From the NCBI RefSeq assembly GCF_040869045.1, contig NC_090319.1:391545601-391609600 (forward strand): 64,000 bases of DNA. Reading direction: 5' to 3'. The notes beneath the pieces are model-generated. The model was not told where the DNA came from. It ran no database searches and saw only the letters and a program-made list of their open reading frames with translations. Shown here in pieces: positions 34,101 through 45,053 of this stretch. A program made the position numbers and the translations under genes. Positions within the stretch are counted from its first letter, which is position 1, and the number at the start of each line of letters is the position of its first letter. The DNA comes from Eurosta solidaginis. Taxonomy: Eukaryota > Arthropoda > Insecta > Diptera > Tephritidae.

Positions 34101-34217
34101 AGGAACAGTAAGGTTGGCAAGGACCCGCCCCAGCCGACAATGACTAGCCACTGTGCACCACCACATCATGCCGACCGCCTTCCTTACTGCTTCCCTTGTA
34201 AATGCGATTCCATAACA
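31180..34217 (+). repeat. 5' LTR (3038 bp) of Osvaldo-like element
   Basis: It starts TGTTACGGTCTGCTGC and ends GCGATTCCATAACA. It contains a long AT-rich central part with AATAAAAT-type repeats (~33180-33375), a GC-rich segment (~33660-33780) and a short open frame at 31737-31919 with a Ser-Asp run. It lacks ~10 bp present in the 3' copy near 42894. Confidence 0.93.
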
Positions 34218-34219
34218 GA

Positions 34220-34237
34220 TGGCGCCCAACGTGGCAC
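34220..34237 (+). other. Primer-binding site, tRNA-Lys type
   Basis: TGGCGCCCAACGTGGCAC begins 2 bp after the 5' LTR. The first 11 bases match the primer site of Drosophila gypsy, which uses tRNA-Lys. Confidence 0.8.
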
Positions 34238-34709
34238 CTAAGGCGCTGGCCGCGGGGGTCAGTCGGGCCAACCTGTGAGGTTGACCATCCCACCAGTCCG
34301 AGTGCGCAGCCACAGAAGCTGCCACCTACGTTGCGGTGGGATGGTTAGACGGATCAGGTTGTCCGGGCTGGTCATCGGGGGCAGTGGCCGAAGGAACCAC
34401 GGACTGAACGTCAAGTCTCCGGATTTTCTTTTGTATTTCACCCGATGAGGCAGTGCTGCACGCACTTGATTTTTTTTTGTAATGGGGTTTTTATGTTTCC
34501 GGATGTTTTGTCTGTTAGTCGGCTAGGAATATTTTGTCCGCTAAATTGGGTTTTTTTTGCAAAATAGTTTTTTTAGTTTCCTTTAGCCGAATTTGTGTCG
34601 TCCAGGGTGAATGTGTGTGTGCGTGTAGTGAGGACCCCAGCTCATCCCACGTCCCAGGTGGTAGCTTGGAATACCACCTGGAGGGTGATGGGTTGAGCTG
34701 GGATTCCGA
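34238..34709 (+). other. Untranslated leader of Osvaldo-like element
   Basis: This stretch lies between the primer site and gag. Open frames here (for example 34534-34884) overlap gag in another phase and show no motif. It would hold the packaging signal, which cannot be located by eye. Confidence 0.5.
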
Positions 34710-36095
34710 GTGGCACTCCTTCCTGTCCCCACCAGACTGGGGAGCGGTTTCAAAACCGCTCCACCCATTGCGGCGGAGGCAGGAGGGGTGTCCAGGGAGA
34801 ATGGACGGGAGGCCTCAACACCCCCAGCCAGTCCCAGGGGCAAGCCCCTGGAGACTGCCCCTGTGTTGCGGCTGGGCTTGTTGAGACCAACCCGTGGGTG
34901 CCTGGAACGGACCCTAGTGGGCCCAACCTATCTCGGAGGGGGCCTTAATGGAGCTGGTGCCTTACCACCAAATCAAGAGGTTGGAAATTTTGGGGACGCT
35001 ACCAGTGATCAGGCGAACACCCTAGGAATGCAGGACGAAGCCACTCGTGGAGGCTCGTGGGTGGACGTGCTACACCAACTGTTTCAGGCTTCGCAGGAGG
35101 AAATGCGGAGAGAGATGGGCTCAATTAGAGCCAACATGGCCCAGCTCAACGCCGCCCTCGAATCCACGCAGCAAGCACACCAGCAACACAGGAACGCAAG
35201 TAGGATGGACCGTAACCCATTGCCATCGGTAGTACCGCCAATGTACCCGACTCCAAGCAGCATAGCAGTAAAACCGCAGGAGTGGAAAATCGCATTCGAC
35301 GGCACTGGCAGCGTAGCCGATTTTCTTTTTAAACTGAACACCTTGTGTGAGCGCAGACAATGCACGGATGAACAAATAATGGCCAGCTTCCACTTGTTCC
35401 TTTCTGGACGAGCCGAAGAATGGTACTGGCTATTTACCAAACAAAACCCAAATGCGACTTATGCCTTTTTGTGCTACTCGTTAAAAAGAGAGTTTGGCAC
35501 TTTGAAAACGGACCACGAGATCATGATGGAGATCTCCATGCGGAAGCAAAAGGCAAGTGAGTGTTATGACGTGTTTCACGCGGACATAATCTCCTTGAAC
35601 GCGCGCTTAAGGGAGCCAATGTCAGAGCTTCTACTGATTGACATAATAAAAAGGAACGTCAACAGTAGCCTTAAGCTAATGCTTTTTAACGCGGACGTAA
35701 GGAACCTCCATGATCTACGCGATGTAGCACGCAGATGTGAACAAGTGCTGAAAGAGAGCAAGCTGCTGGGAGCCATTTACCCAGGACGGCATGTAAGCGA
35801 AGCACGCGTGACAACCCCGGACGCGAAGATGGACGGCGAGGACGGCGAGATAGATTCCCAGATAGAGGCGCTGGAATATAGACGCAGCAGAAGACCAGAC
35901 TACTCGGGAATCCAGTGCTGGAATTGCCAGGGAATGGGGCACTCCTATATATATTGCGAGGAACCCATAAAAAGTCCTTTTTGTTTTAAATGTGGGTATA
36001 AGGGTGTATTCACTCCTAAATGCCCTAGGGACCATCGCAGGCAGGGAAACCAGTACCCGAGCGAGAAGGCGGGGGAACCTCGTTCGGCTTCATAG
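34710..36095 (+). CDS. gag: Gag with zinc knuckles
   Basis: This is a 461-residue frame. The N-terminal ~120 residues are proline/glycine-rich and the true start is uncertain. The capsid-type region contains KPQEWKIAFDGTGSVADFLF, ASFHLFLSGRAEEWYW and FLCYSLKREFGT. Two knuckles follow at residues 403-416 (C-x2-C-x4-H-x4-C, intact) and 425-438, in which Val occupies the His position. Gag assembles particles and binds the RNA. The frame ends at TAG 36093-36095, overlapping the -1 pol frame by 76 bp; see the frameshift signal at 36044-36087. Confidence 0.85.
   Translation: MALLPVPTRLGSGFKTAPPIAAEAGGVSRENGREASTPPASPRGKPLETAPVLRLGLLRPTRGCLERTLVGPTYLGGGLNGAGALPPNQEVGNFGDATSDQANTLGMQDEATRGGSWVDVLHQLFQASQEEMRREMGSIRANMAQLNAALESTQQAHQQHRNASRMDRNPLPSVVPPMYPTPSSIAVKPQEWKIAFDGTGSVADFLFKLNTLCERRQCTDEQIMASFHLFLSGRAEEWYWLFTKQNPNATYAFLCYSLKREFGTLKTDHEIMMEISMRKQKASECYDVFHADIISLNARLREPMSELLLIDIIKRNVNSSLKLMLFNADVRNLHDLRDVARRCEQVLKESKLLGAIYPGRHVSEARVTTPDAKMDGEDGEIDSQIEALEYRRSRRPDYSGIQCWNCQGMGHSYIYCEEPIKSPFCFKCGYKGVFTPKCPRDHRRQGNQYPSEKAGEPRSAS
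36044..36087 (+). promoter_or_regulatory. Predicted -1 ribosomal frameshift signal (gag/pol)
   Basis: GGGAAAC at 36044-36050 lies in the gag frame as G GGA AAC, the X XXY YYZ pattern. A 6-nt spacer leads to a 9-bp stem: CCGAGCGAG (36057-36065) pairs with CTCGTTCGG (36079-36087) around a 13-nt loop, with one G-U pair. The pol frame is open from 36020 and lies exactly -1. A stop in pol frame at 36017-36019 and the gag stop at 36093 bound the overlap. Confidence 0.75.
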
Positions 36096-38650
36096 CTCCC
36101 ACATCAGCCAGTGCTCGAGGCGTCGTCCCGTGCGCTGAACCAGAGGGCGAATCTCTGCATGGAGGTGGTGAGCTTCCGAGGTGCAGTAGTGCCCTGGCAG
36201 AAGAACCCTCGACTGTAATAATAACCTTCCCCGATAGTACTGACGATTCGAATAGTTCTGAATCCGAGAGTCGAACGTCCTCTTTCACGATGGGCGAGCA
36301 AATCAAAATTCTGCGACGCCAGCATAGGGATGTCGCGTGCCAAACGCAACTTTCCCCAACCCTAGAAGAAAGGGAGCATAGGTATGAACAAATAAGACAT
36401 ACCATTTTTGACCAATATCCGGTATCGGACAATATTTTGAAGTGTAGGAAGAGATACCACCGGAGAGTACAGGAGCGTAGACTGCTGCAAGCCACCACGT
36501 TAACGCTTACAGAGGACGAAAGGTCTCTAGTAAAGGCTAAAATTAAAAATAGTTTTCTTATAGGGTTGTTGGACTCGGGAGCCAACGTCTCCATCTTAGG
36601 GAAAAATGGATTAGAATTCCTAAAGGATAACAGGTTCGAATATGAGCCCTTACATGCGTTCGTATATACCGCAGGCGGCAACAAGCAAAAAATTTTAAGC
36701 TCAGTATCTCTACCGGTCACTTTTAAAAATATCACAAAGATTATTCGTTTTTACCTTGTTCCCTCATTGCTCCAAGAAGCATACTTCGGGGTAGATTTTT
36801 GGAGAGCATTTGCGTTAGCTCCCGAAATATTCCCGAGCGTAGAGTGTTTAGAGACTAGGCTTGAAAAGGAAGAGGAACTTAACCTCCATGAATTGTCACC
36901 AGAACAGAAATCAGAATTGCGAAAAGTCATCGAGACGTTTCCTTCCTACGAGAAGTTAGGCCTAGGGCAAACTAAATTAGTGGAGCATCACATCGACACC
37001 GGTGATGCTGTACCTATAAAAAGCAAGCATTTCCCCCTTTCGCCGCCGAGGCAAGCCGAAGCTTTTAGAGAACTAGACAGGTTACTACAGTTAGGAGTTA
37101 TAGAAGAATCCAACTCCCCGTGGTGTAGTCCTGTAGTACTGGTCCGGAAACCAGGCAAAGTCAGGCTGTGCATAGATTCGAGAAAGGTCAACGCGGTGAC
37201 TAAGAAGGATTCGTATCCCCTGCCTCATATCAACGGCTTATTGAGCAGACTCAGGGACACGCATTTTATTAGTGGCACTGATCTGAAAGACGCGTTCTTC
37301 CAGAGCAAATTGACAGAGTCCTCTAAGGAAAAAACAGCATTCGCAGTTCCGGGGAGGCCTCTGTACCACTTCAAGGTGATGCCATTTGGTCTGTGCAATG
37401 GACCGCAGACTATGAGTAGGCTGATGAACAAGGCGATCCCTTCGCGTCTGCGAGAGAACGTCTTTGTCTACCTGGACGATCTGATGTTATGTAGCACTAA
37501 TTTTGAGGATCATCTAAAATTGCTAGCGGAAGTGGCGAACTGTTTGAGAGATGCAGGTCTGACAATAAATGTGGAAAAAAGTAAATTTTGTCAGAAGGAA
37601 ATACGCTACTTAGGGTACTTGATAGGCAGCGGGTGTCTGAAAGTGGATCCGGGAAAAGTAGAAGCAATACAAAACTTCCCGATCCCTAAATCCCCTCGGC
37701 AAGTGCGTAGGTTTGTGGGCATGGCGAATTGGTACCGAGCATTTATTACCAATTTTGCTGACTTGGCAGGTCCCTTGACCGACTGTCTCCGCAAGTCAGC
37801 AGGCCCGTTTAAACTCACTCCTGAAGCTATAGAGGCGTTCGAAAAACTAAAAGTAGCCTTGAGTTCGGCGCCTGTCTTGGTCCAACCAGACTTTTCCAAA
37901 GAATTAGTAATACAATGCGACGCTTCCAAAATAGGTGTTGGCGGAGTGTTGTTCCAGGTCGATGATGACGGCGCTGAGCATCCAATCGCGTTCGTGTCGA
38001 AAAAGCTGAATAATGCTCGACGCAATTATACAGTAACCGAGCTGGAATGTCTTGCAGCCATAATTAGCGTGAAGCGTTTCCGACCCTATGTCGAAGGATT
38101 ACCTTTTCGGATTGTTACGGACCACTCCAGTCTCAAGTGGTTGATGACACAAAAATACTTGAGCGGGAGGTTGGCGAGATGGTCACTCTTACTGCAAAGA
38201 TACGATTTTAGAATGGAACATCGTAAGGGCACCCTGAATGTAGTACCAGACGCGCTGTCGCGTTTTGATGTTGACGAGTTAACTTTCACTACCACGCCCG
38301 GAGAAATAGATTTAGTCTCTCCCGAATTTTGCAGCAACGAATATTTAGACTTAATTCGGACCGTCACCGAAAACGAGGAATCACTTCCGGATTTACGAGT
38401 GGTAGACGGTGTAATCTTCAAAAGAGTTAAGTTTCGTAAGGGGTTGGAAGGGGAAGAAGACTCGCTGTGGCGTTTATGGTTGCCAAAAGGGTTGACTGAG
38501 GAAGCAGTGAGATTAGCACATGACGCTAACCGGAGTTACCATGGCGGATGGCAGAAAACCTTAGAACGTGTTAGGCAGAAGTACTTCTGGCCGCAGCAGG
38601 CTAAGGACGTCAGGGCTACGTCCAGCGTTGTGACACCTGCAAAACGGTAA
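36044..38650 (+). CDS. pol: Pol: protease, reverse transcriptase, RNase H and start of integrase
   Basis: The frame is read after the -1 shift; the first in-frame ATG is 36290. Counting from that ATG: protease LLDSGANVSILG at ~93-104; RT fingers VRLCIDSRKVNAV; palm ISGTDLKDAFFQ, MPFGLCNGPQTMSRLM and the catalytic YLDD at 394-397; RNase H from VIQCDASKIGVGG through ELECLA, VTDHSSLKWL and HRKGTLNVVPDALSR. The integrase zinc-finger His pair follows (LAHDANRSYHGG, KYFWP). The frame ends at a stop at 38648-38650. The Cys pair of that finger is in the next frame, so one indel near 38610 separates integrase. All catalytic motifs up to there look intact. Confidence 0.9.
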   Translation, partial: GKPVPEREGGGTSFGFIAPTSASARGVVPCAEPEGESLHGGGELPRCSSALAEEPSTVIITFPDSTDDSNSSESESRTSSFTMGEQIKILRRQHRDVACQTQLSPTLEEREHRYEQIRHTIFDQYPVSDNILKCRKRYHRRVQERRLLQATTLTLTEDERSLVKAKIKNSFLIGLLDSGANVSILGKNGLEFLKDNRFEYEPLHAFVYTAGGNKQKILSSVSLPVTFKNITKIIRFYLVPSLLQEAYFGVDFWRAFALAPEIFPSVECLETRLEKEEELNLHELSPEQKSELRKVIETFPSYEKLGLGQTKLVEHHIDTGDAVPIKSKHFPLSPPRQAEAFRELDRLLQLGVIEESNSPWCSPVVLVRKPGKVRLCIDSRKVNAVTKKDSYPLPHINGLLSRLRDTHFISGTDLKDAFFQSKLTESSKEKTAFAVPGRPLYHFKVMPFGLCNGPQTMSRLMNKAIPSRLRENVFVYLDDLMLCSTNFEDHLKLLAEVANCLRDAGLTINVEKSKFCQKEIRYLGYLIGSGCLKVDPGKVEAIQNFPIPKSPRQVRRFVGMANWYRAFITNFADLAGPLTDCLRKSAGPFKLTPEAIEAFEKLKVALSSAPVLVQPDFSKELVIQCDASKIGVGGVLFQVDDDGAEHPIAFVSKKLNNARRNYTVTELECLAAIISVKRFRPYVEGLPFRIVTDHSSLKWLMTQKYLSGRLARWSLLLQRYDFRMEHRKGTLNVVPDALSRFDVDELTFTTTPGEIDLVSPEFCSNEYLDLIRTVTENEESLPDLRVVDGVIFKRVKFRKGLEGEEDSLWRLWLPKGLTEEAVRLAHDANRSYHGGWQKTLERVRQKYFWPQQAKDVRATSSVVTPAKR

Positions 38651-39555
38651 AACCCACCAATCAGCAGTCGAGACCACCTATAGGGAGTACCTTTGAATCC
38701 GAAAGGCCATTTCAGCGGTTGTATTGCGACTTTCTAGGGCCGTATCCGAGATCTAAACGGCGAAATCAATTTCTTTTCATAGTACTAGACCATTTTTCAA
38801 AATACGTTTGGCTAAAGCCCATGCAGAGAGCTACCACTGTTAACGTTATAAATTACTTCGCGTCAGAAATTTTTCCGGCTGTAGGGGTCCCTGAGTTTAT
38901 TCACAGTGACAATGGTAAACAGTTTGCCTCGAAGGAAATGAACCAATTTTTAGTAAATTACGGGGTGACGCACGTGAGGACGGGGCTATATTCTCCCCAA
39001 GCGAACGCATCCGAACGCGTCAATAGAGAAATTGTTTCTAAGATTAGGATTTTCCTGAAGGATAAACCTGACCACACTAATTGGGATAAGCATATACCCG
39101 AAATTTTATCAGTTTTGAGAAGTGATTTTCATACGGCGATTCAGTGTTCTCCATACTTTGCATTATATGGCCAAAACATGGTCCAGCATGCCTCAACGTA
39201 CAACATTTTAGGGAAACTCGGCAGCCTTCGAGAAGACCAGGTTACGGTAGTAAGCCGAGCTGACAAGTTGACTAATATTCGTGAGCAGATCCGCAGAAAT
39301 TTAGATCAGGCCAAAGATAGGGGAGTAACCACCTATAACAAGCGCTCTAGACACGTCAACTATAAGGAAGGTCAGGAAGTTTTTCGGAGAAACTTTGCCT
39401 TAAGTAATTTTAAACAGGGCATTAATGCCAAATTCCTACCCAAATACCTGAAGTGTCGCGTGCTTCGAAAAATAGGCAACGCATTGTATGATCTCGAGGA
39501 CCTAAACGGGAAATTGATAGGTCGCTTTCACGCTTCGGACATTCGTCCACAATGA
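38612..39555 (+). pseudogene. pol: Integrase core and C-terminal domain, out of frame with pol
   Basis: In the frame starting near 38612 the C-x2-C of the zinc finger is followed by the integrase core. The first catalytic Asp is in LYCDFLGP, the second in FIHSDNGKQF and the Glu in ASERVNREI; the last two are 35 residues apart, giving DD35E. The C-terminal part (KYLKCRVLRKIGNALYDLED) runs to TGA at 39555. There is no chromodomain. The domain itself is open, but a one-base frame change upstream detaches it from pol. That may be a true mutation or an assembly error. Confidence 0.85.
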
Positions 39556-40120
39556 ACCAGCAAACGTCTCCTTGCTAAATTACAATTTGATTTTTTTTTA
39601 TATATACCCACCAATTGGACTTTTTTTTTTGTCCGGGCGTTTTGGCGGTCGGGGACATCTCGCCCAGTATTCTCCCCGAACACTGACCTCATAGGATGTT
39701 CACACGCGTACTCACCGAGGACCGTGAACACCCTGGCAGTCCACGCTTAAGGCGGACTAGCCTTTCGGAGTTTGGACGAGTTCTCCATATCAAAATGTCT
39801 ATACTTTTTTTGTCTCGCCTTTTGTGGGGGCGATAACCACTAAAACCTTTCGGAGTTTTGACGAGTTCTCCATAACAAATGTCTAATTGCCGCAAAGCCC
39901 TTTTAAACTAGGAAACAGAATTAATTCCCAAATTTGACTTAACTTTTTTTTGATGGACCTATGTTGCCCGGCTAGCTTCGTAGTAGGACTTTGAGACTCT
40001 TATCTCAGGGGTGAGTCGTGCCCCACGTTGCTTGTCGTCGAAGATCCCTGGCAGTAGCTTCCCACAGATGACCCGGTTTCCTGTTCGCTTCATCGTCAGG
40101 TCTCCAAAGCGAAGCCGGTT
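39556..40120 (+). other. Non-coding stretch between integrase and 3' LTR
   Basis: No env or other gene is present. A ~40-bp direct repeat (CTTTCGGAGTTT, GACGAGTTCTCCATA) occurs at ~39763-39805 and ~39846-39890. No strong polypurine tract precedes the LTR at 40121; the adjoining bases are AAAGCGAAGCCGGTT. Confidence 0.65.
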
Positions 40121-43100
40121 TGTTACGGTCTGCTGCTACGGTCTATGGCTGCGATCCACTTAGGAGCGAGTTCACGGGAACACGCCTAGCGGTGTGGCGA
40201 AGGTTGCGATAAATAAAAATATCGAAAAGAGAAAAAGATAGACCGGCCATCACTAGAAAAATTTCTTTCTTCTTTCCTACCATGAGTTTCCGCCGACCAG
40301 ACACGAAAAATTAAGAAGAAAAAAAAAAAAGAAACCCACTACTAGAAGGAGCGAAGAAAAAAACTACAATTGCTTGAGCCTAAGTTTTGGCGGCCCTGCG
40401 ATTGCATAAAAATCACACATCGCTCAAATAGAAGCTCGAAACCCGGCTGAGAAGTGTGAAGAACGCGAGTGTGAATCAAAAAGATATCTCCTACACCTGC
40501 ACAATTAGAGAAAAGCAGATATCACGAAAATGGTTGCAAGAAGAATTCTATCTGTGCGCAAATAAGTTACGTTCTAGTACTTAATGTTTTTTATACTACA
40601 ACAAAAAGCTAGGAAGAATCGATAGCGCAAGTACCGGCACAGTCCATTCCGGCGAACCTCTTTTCGTTTCGTCTATTTTGGGTGGTAATATACATTACAA
40701 CGGGTGTGTTGTATTGGCACAAACTCAACGTGTGGAATATCCTGTTGAAGTAGGTCGGCGGGTCACAGGCACACCTGGCGAGGAAAGTACTAGTGATTCC
40801 GATTCAGATTCAGACGGCACTAGACTAGTGGGGATGAGAATCCTTGGGGTCCGAAGATAAACCCCTCTCCCTACGGTTATGAAGTACACCACCACTTTTG
40901 GGAAAGCCTCCAACACCACCCCCGCCTACCGGGCCAGCAGTACGCAGCAGCAGTACACAACGAACGCCAAAATTATCACCAAGTCATCAGGATCGTAAAG
41001 GTTAACACGGAGTTCTATTGCCACCAGGTTCACTTGATCACCTCAGACAGAGCGCAACAACCAAGGACAGTACCAACACCAACCTGCAACGACAACGTTT
41101 AAAGCAATGGGTGAGTTCGTTCCAAAACGAAAGTAATATTAATTCCCAAAATAAACGCTCGCTTTTAGGCACAATAAAATAAATTTTTAGATGATTACAT
41201 ATTTTCGGTAATACATTTATACTTAGAGTGTTTATAAGTTGTAACTAAACATTTAAATATGAATTTTAGTATTTAAGGAGTTGTGTTTTTTTTTTTCTTT
41301 TAACACGCGCTCCCAGTAACATTAACGTTTAGTTTCACTACATTAGGAATTTGGTTATATAGATATATATAAAAGTAGTACATACATATAAAATTGTTGC
41401 ACATTGGCGCGCGTTGACGCATTTAGGATGCTACAGTCTTAACTCTACTAGAGCGCAGTTCCAGTTGATTTATTTATTTACATACATTTGTTTTGCGTTT
41501 TCCTACTGCTAAATATTGTTGTTAAATTTGCCGAAAGGAAAGACAAAGTTAGTAAATGTGCTAAATCTTAATACATTTTCACGTTTAGAATTTCAACTAA
41601 GTTTAGAGATGTTTAAAGGAATTTCAACACATATTAGAAATGTTCGAATGTAGTTTATTGTAGCACATGCAAATGAAAATTTAAATCAGCTAGGAGCTTG
41701 CTGATACGAGAAAAGTATAATTAACGTAATTGGATACAATCGAATGAAATTATCGTAAATTGGAACTTAGAAAGAAAAAAATAAAAATTTTTACTAAATA
41801 CAATCCAAGGTAAATTGGAGTTTGGAAAACTATAATTTCAAATAGATATGACATAAGGTAATCTAATTAAATCCTAACCAAAAAGGAAAATTCTAAGTTA
41901 GAAATAAGAAAATGTAATTCAAAACCAAACAAACAGAAAAAAAAAGGAAATTAGGATTAGGAAAACCAGGCTTAGAAGACTAAAATTCCTGATAAATTAA
42001 AACACGCAACCTAAGATAACTTGAGGAACAAAAAGGGGAAAAAAAATTATATATAGGCAATTTTTTTCTGAAATAATAACATGCTATACACATACCTGTG
42101 TAAAAGAACACCCAATAAACCAAATATACCAGAAATAAAAGGAACTATAATAAACTACAATGCAATTAAGCAAAATTTAATAAACTAAACGATTACAAAT
42201 AATAAGAATACAAATAAATTAAATAAAATTAGATAAACTAAAATAAACTAAAATAGAATAAAGTAAAATAAATAAAATAAAATGAAATAAACTGAAACAA
42301 AATAAAATAAAATCAATTTCAATAACATTAATCTAAATGTATCAAAAACCAAAAGCAGCCTACGATCAAACAAAATATTTTTTTTCTCTTTTTGCTTAGG
42401 GCTATCCTTAAAGCGTGTCAAATAAGTTCTTAGACGTTTCGAATAAGTTCGTAGATAAGGGCAGCTTGGTTTGCAACAAGCACTTAAAATATAATATCGG
42501 AACGGTTGTAAGGAATATATAATGAATTGCTGTAAATAAATTTTGTAATAAAATGGGAATGCTGACGTCGCTATTTATTTAGAAGGCACTTAGGGAAACA
42601 GGTAAGGGGCCACCGAAATTTTAGGTGCGTCGGTGGCCATGGTTATTTGAGGGTGGGTATAAGCACCGGACGTCGCAACACCACCCGCGGCGCCCCCTAT
42701 GTATATTCGGCCCTTTTCCTTTTTATTTTTAATTTTTTCAGCTTTTTTGTTATTATTTAATTTTTCAGCGTTTCTGTTGAGTTTGATTTAAACTGTTAGT
42801 AACCGGTCATCTCCGGTTCGGTAATTTTTTTTTGCGGTTATTTTTTGAATTTTAAATTTTTGAATTTTTTTTGAATTTAGATTTTGAATGTCAACGGTCT
42901 GTCCGTGACATCCGGTTCGGCCGGATGTTGTTTTATTTTGAATTTTTAAGCGTTTTGAGTTGTCTCTGCGCTTCTGTTAGGTTTTTTTTTTGAATTTGAC
43001 AGCTGCTCGTTTTGATAGGCATGATAGGAACTTTTTTCTGTTTATGGCGCAGGAACAGTAAGGTTGGCAAGGACCCGCCCCAGCCGACAATGACTAGCCA

Positions 43101-43167
43101 CTGTGCACCACCACATCATGCCGACCGCCTTCCTTACTGCTTCCCTTGTAAATGCGATTCCATAACA
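40121..43167 (+). repeat. 3' LTR (3047 bp) of Osvaldo-like element
   Basis: Near-identical to 31180-34217 with the same TG...CA ends. It is followed by the target duplication TGTA. It retains ACGGTCTGTC near 42894, which the 5' LTR has partly lost. Confidence 0.93.
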
Positions 43168-43736
43168 TGTATTTCGATAGGGGTTTTTAACTTTAGGCCG
43201 TTTTTTCTTTATTTTTTCTGAGAAATGAAAATTTTGTTTTTAATTTCAAAATTTTGTGCATAAAAACACAACTAAATTCAAGGTGTAAATTGTGTGTGCA
43301 AATGAGTTTTCAATAAGTGTACATTTTTCAGTTTTTCGTAGTTAAGGAATTGACCTCCAGATTCTTGTGTTACACAAGTACAATGAACTTGGGTACAGAA
43401 ATTGAAATTAAAAATTGTTTACAATAATTTGAAAAACTACGTTTTCTCTGCTTTTTACACTTAAAGGAGTAACCCTCCGTAATAAATTAAACTTTTAATG
43501 AAAATCAATAACTCTGAACTGAACACCTTTCGCCATGATATAAAATTAAAATGCTGTGGAACAGGAGCAACACTTTTGTGACTACATAAACCCTGTTTCA
43601 ATCTTTTACGTCTCTGCACAGAACCCTAATTGACCGTTTTCAAGCGAAACAACAATGGCAACCCAGATTTTCCCGTTATGCTCACTTAAGCGAGTGCCTG
43701 TCAGAAAGAAGTCAACACACTTGTACTTGTACACTA
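43168..43736. other. AT-rich DNA, nothing recognised
   Basis: No coding family or known repeat is evident between the LTR element and the R3 repeat. Confidence 0.4.
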
Positions 43737-44150
43737 TGCACAAAAGCATGGCCTTTATGCATCCATTTACATCAACGCGAAGACTAAGAAGCTGACTTTT
43801 ATATCAATCGGAAGTTGCTACCAAAACCCGTTTCATGTGCAGCCCTTCAATGAAAGGTGGTGTCACTGATAAATTTTCCACGGGTGAAAAGGAGTTATTT
43901 TTTTCTTCGGATTTGTAAGCCTGACAAAAATTCGAATTTTTTGATATCCCATTTGACAATCTTGAGTAAATTTTCGGTGAAAATCATAAATTTAACCTTT
44001 ACGATGCAAAATACCCCAAAGTTATTCTGAAATGCCCAAATTTGATTTTGAGCATAATGGCATCTATGGCCAATGTTATAAAAAATGCACATTTTCACGC
44101 GCTCTCAGAGAGCGAGAAGTTTTATGTCAGGTCATCAGTGGCGTTTCATT
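43737..44150 (+). repeat. Dispersed ~400-bp repeat R3, copy 2
   Basis: Matches 24315-24720 with few differences. Both copies share an upstream GCACAAAA/CACAAAAA-CATGGCC start and both lie near a P-like MITE downstream. Confidence 0.75.
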
Positions 44151-44359
44151 CATCCGAAAAGTGATTTGACAGAAGGTAACCGATAGGTCAGTTACCCGTG
44201 TTGTTGTTGTTGCATATGTTTTGGTTAGCGATAACGAAAACATACCAAATGAAGTACCTTAAAAATGTAAATAACATCGAGCGAGAAGGAATGTCGAAAA
44301 CACAATAGGTAAGAGCGAGAAAGCGAGTCACACGTACACTATTTTGGGAGAGCGCGTGC

Positions 44360-44552
44360 AATGGCGGAACGATACAAGGTGGCAGCATGGTGAGATACCT
44401 ACAAACATAAATAAAAATTCTATGTACTTTGTTTTTGTAAATTCGATGGAAAATGTCAAAATCGTACTTCGCCGGAAGTTGATGTATCAAATAAAATAAA
44501 AAAAGTTTATAATCAGCTGTACCATGCTGACACCTTGTATCGTTCCGCAACG
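44360..44552. mobile_element. P-like MITE, copy 2
   Basis: Same family and length as 24772-24964. GCGCGTGC is duplicated at 44352-44359 and 44553-44560. The terminal bases are slightly altered (AATGGCGG instead of CATGGCGG). The interior shares GTACTTTGTTTTTGTAAATT with copies 1 and 3. Confidence 0.85.
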
Positions 44553-44828
44553 GCGCGTGCGTACGACAGCAATGTAAAAATCGTTAAGACGATAATTAAG
44601 CGCCAAATACACGACACGAACATTTCCGCGAACATTCCCGTTATGTCATGTTTCTGCGACCTTTTCTGTCGTGTATGGTGGTGATTGCCAGTTCGCGCAA
44701 ATGTTCGCCAAAAATCAAAATATTTTAATATTTGGCGAACATTTGCGCGAACTGTTCGTGCGTGTATGGCGAAATAGCTCATAATCGTAGTAATTTCTGA
44801 ACGGAACAGACGTGCGCGGAAAAGTAAA

Positions 44829-45053
44829 TTGGACAATAAAAAATTTCTGAGTGAATTTATTGAAATGTATAAATCTTTGCCATCATTGTGGCAAGTAAAA
44901 AGCAAAGATTATTGTAATAGAATTAAAAAGAATAATAATTATGCGACTTTAATCGAAAAATTAAAAGAAGTAGATCCTGATGCCACAAAGGATACAGTTA
45001 TAAAAAAAATAAGTAAAAGTTGGTCAAATGTTGCCTTGCTCATACGAACGTAA
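44829..45053 (+). pseudogene. MADF-domain accessory protein, N-terminal fragment
   Basis: A 74-codon frame has LSEFIEMYKSLPSLWQVKSK, then DYCNRIKKNNNYATLIEKLK and DATKDTVIKKI. This is the N-terminal two-thirds of a MADF (Myb/SANT-like) DNA-binding domain as encoded by many Harbinger elements. The end (SWSNVALLIRT) is foreign, created by the deletion. Confidence 0.8.

Larger units (their letters stand above)
31180..43167 (+). mobile_element. Osvaldo/Ulysses-like LTR retrotransposon with ~3-kb LTRs
   Basis: Long terminal repeats 31180-34217 and 40121-43167 begin TG and end CA. They are flanked by TGTA (31176-31179, 43168-43171). The 12-kb element has a tRNA-Lys-type primer site, a gag with zinc knuckles, a -1 frameshift signal, and pol with protease, RT, RNase H and integrase. 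There is no env. The LTRs differ at roughly 15 positions plus a few small indels over ~3040 bp (about 99.5% identical, by eye). The only clear lesion is one frame change near 38610. The clade call rests on gag/pol style and the very long LTRs. Confidence 0.88.

Noticed and set aside
34534..34884. 116-codon frame before and overlapping gag
   Set aside because: It overlaps the gag start in another phase and shows no conserved domain.
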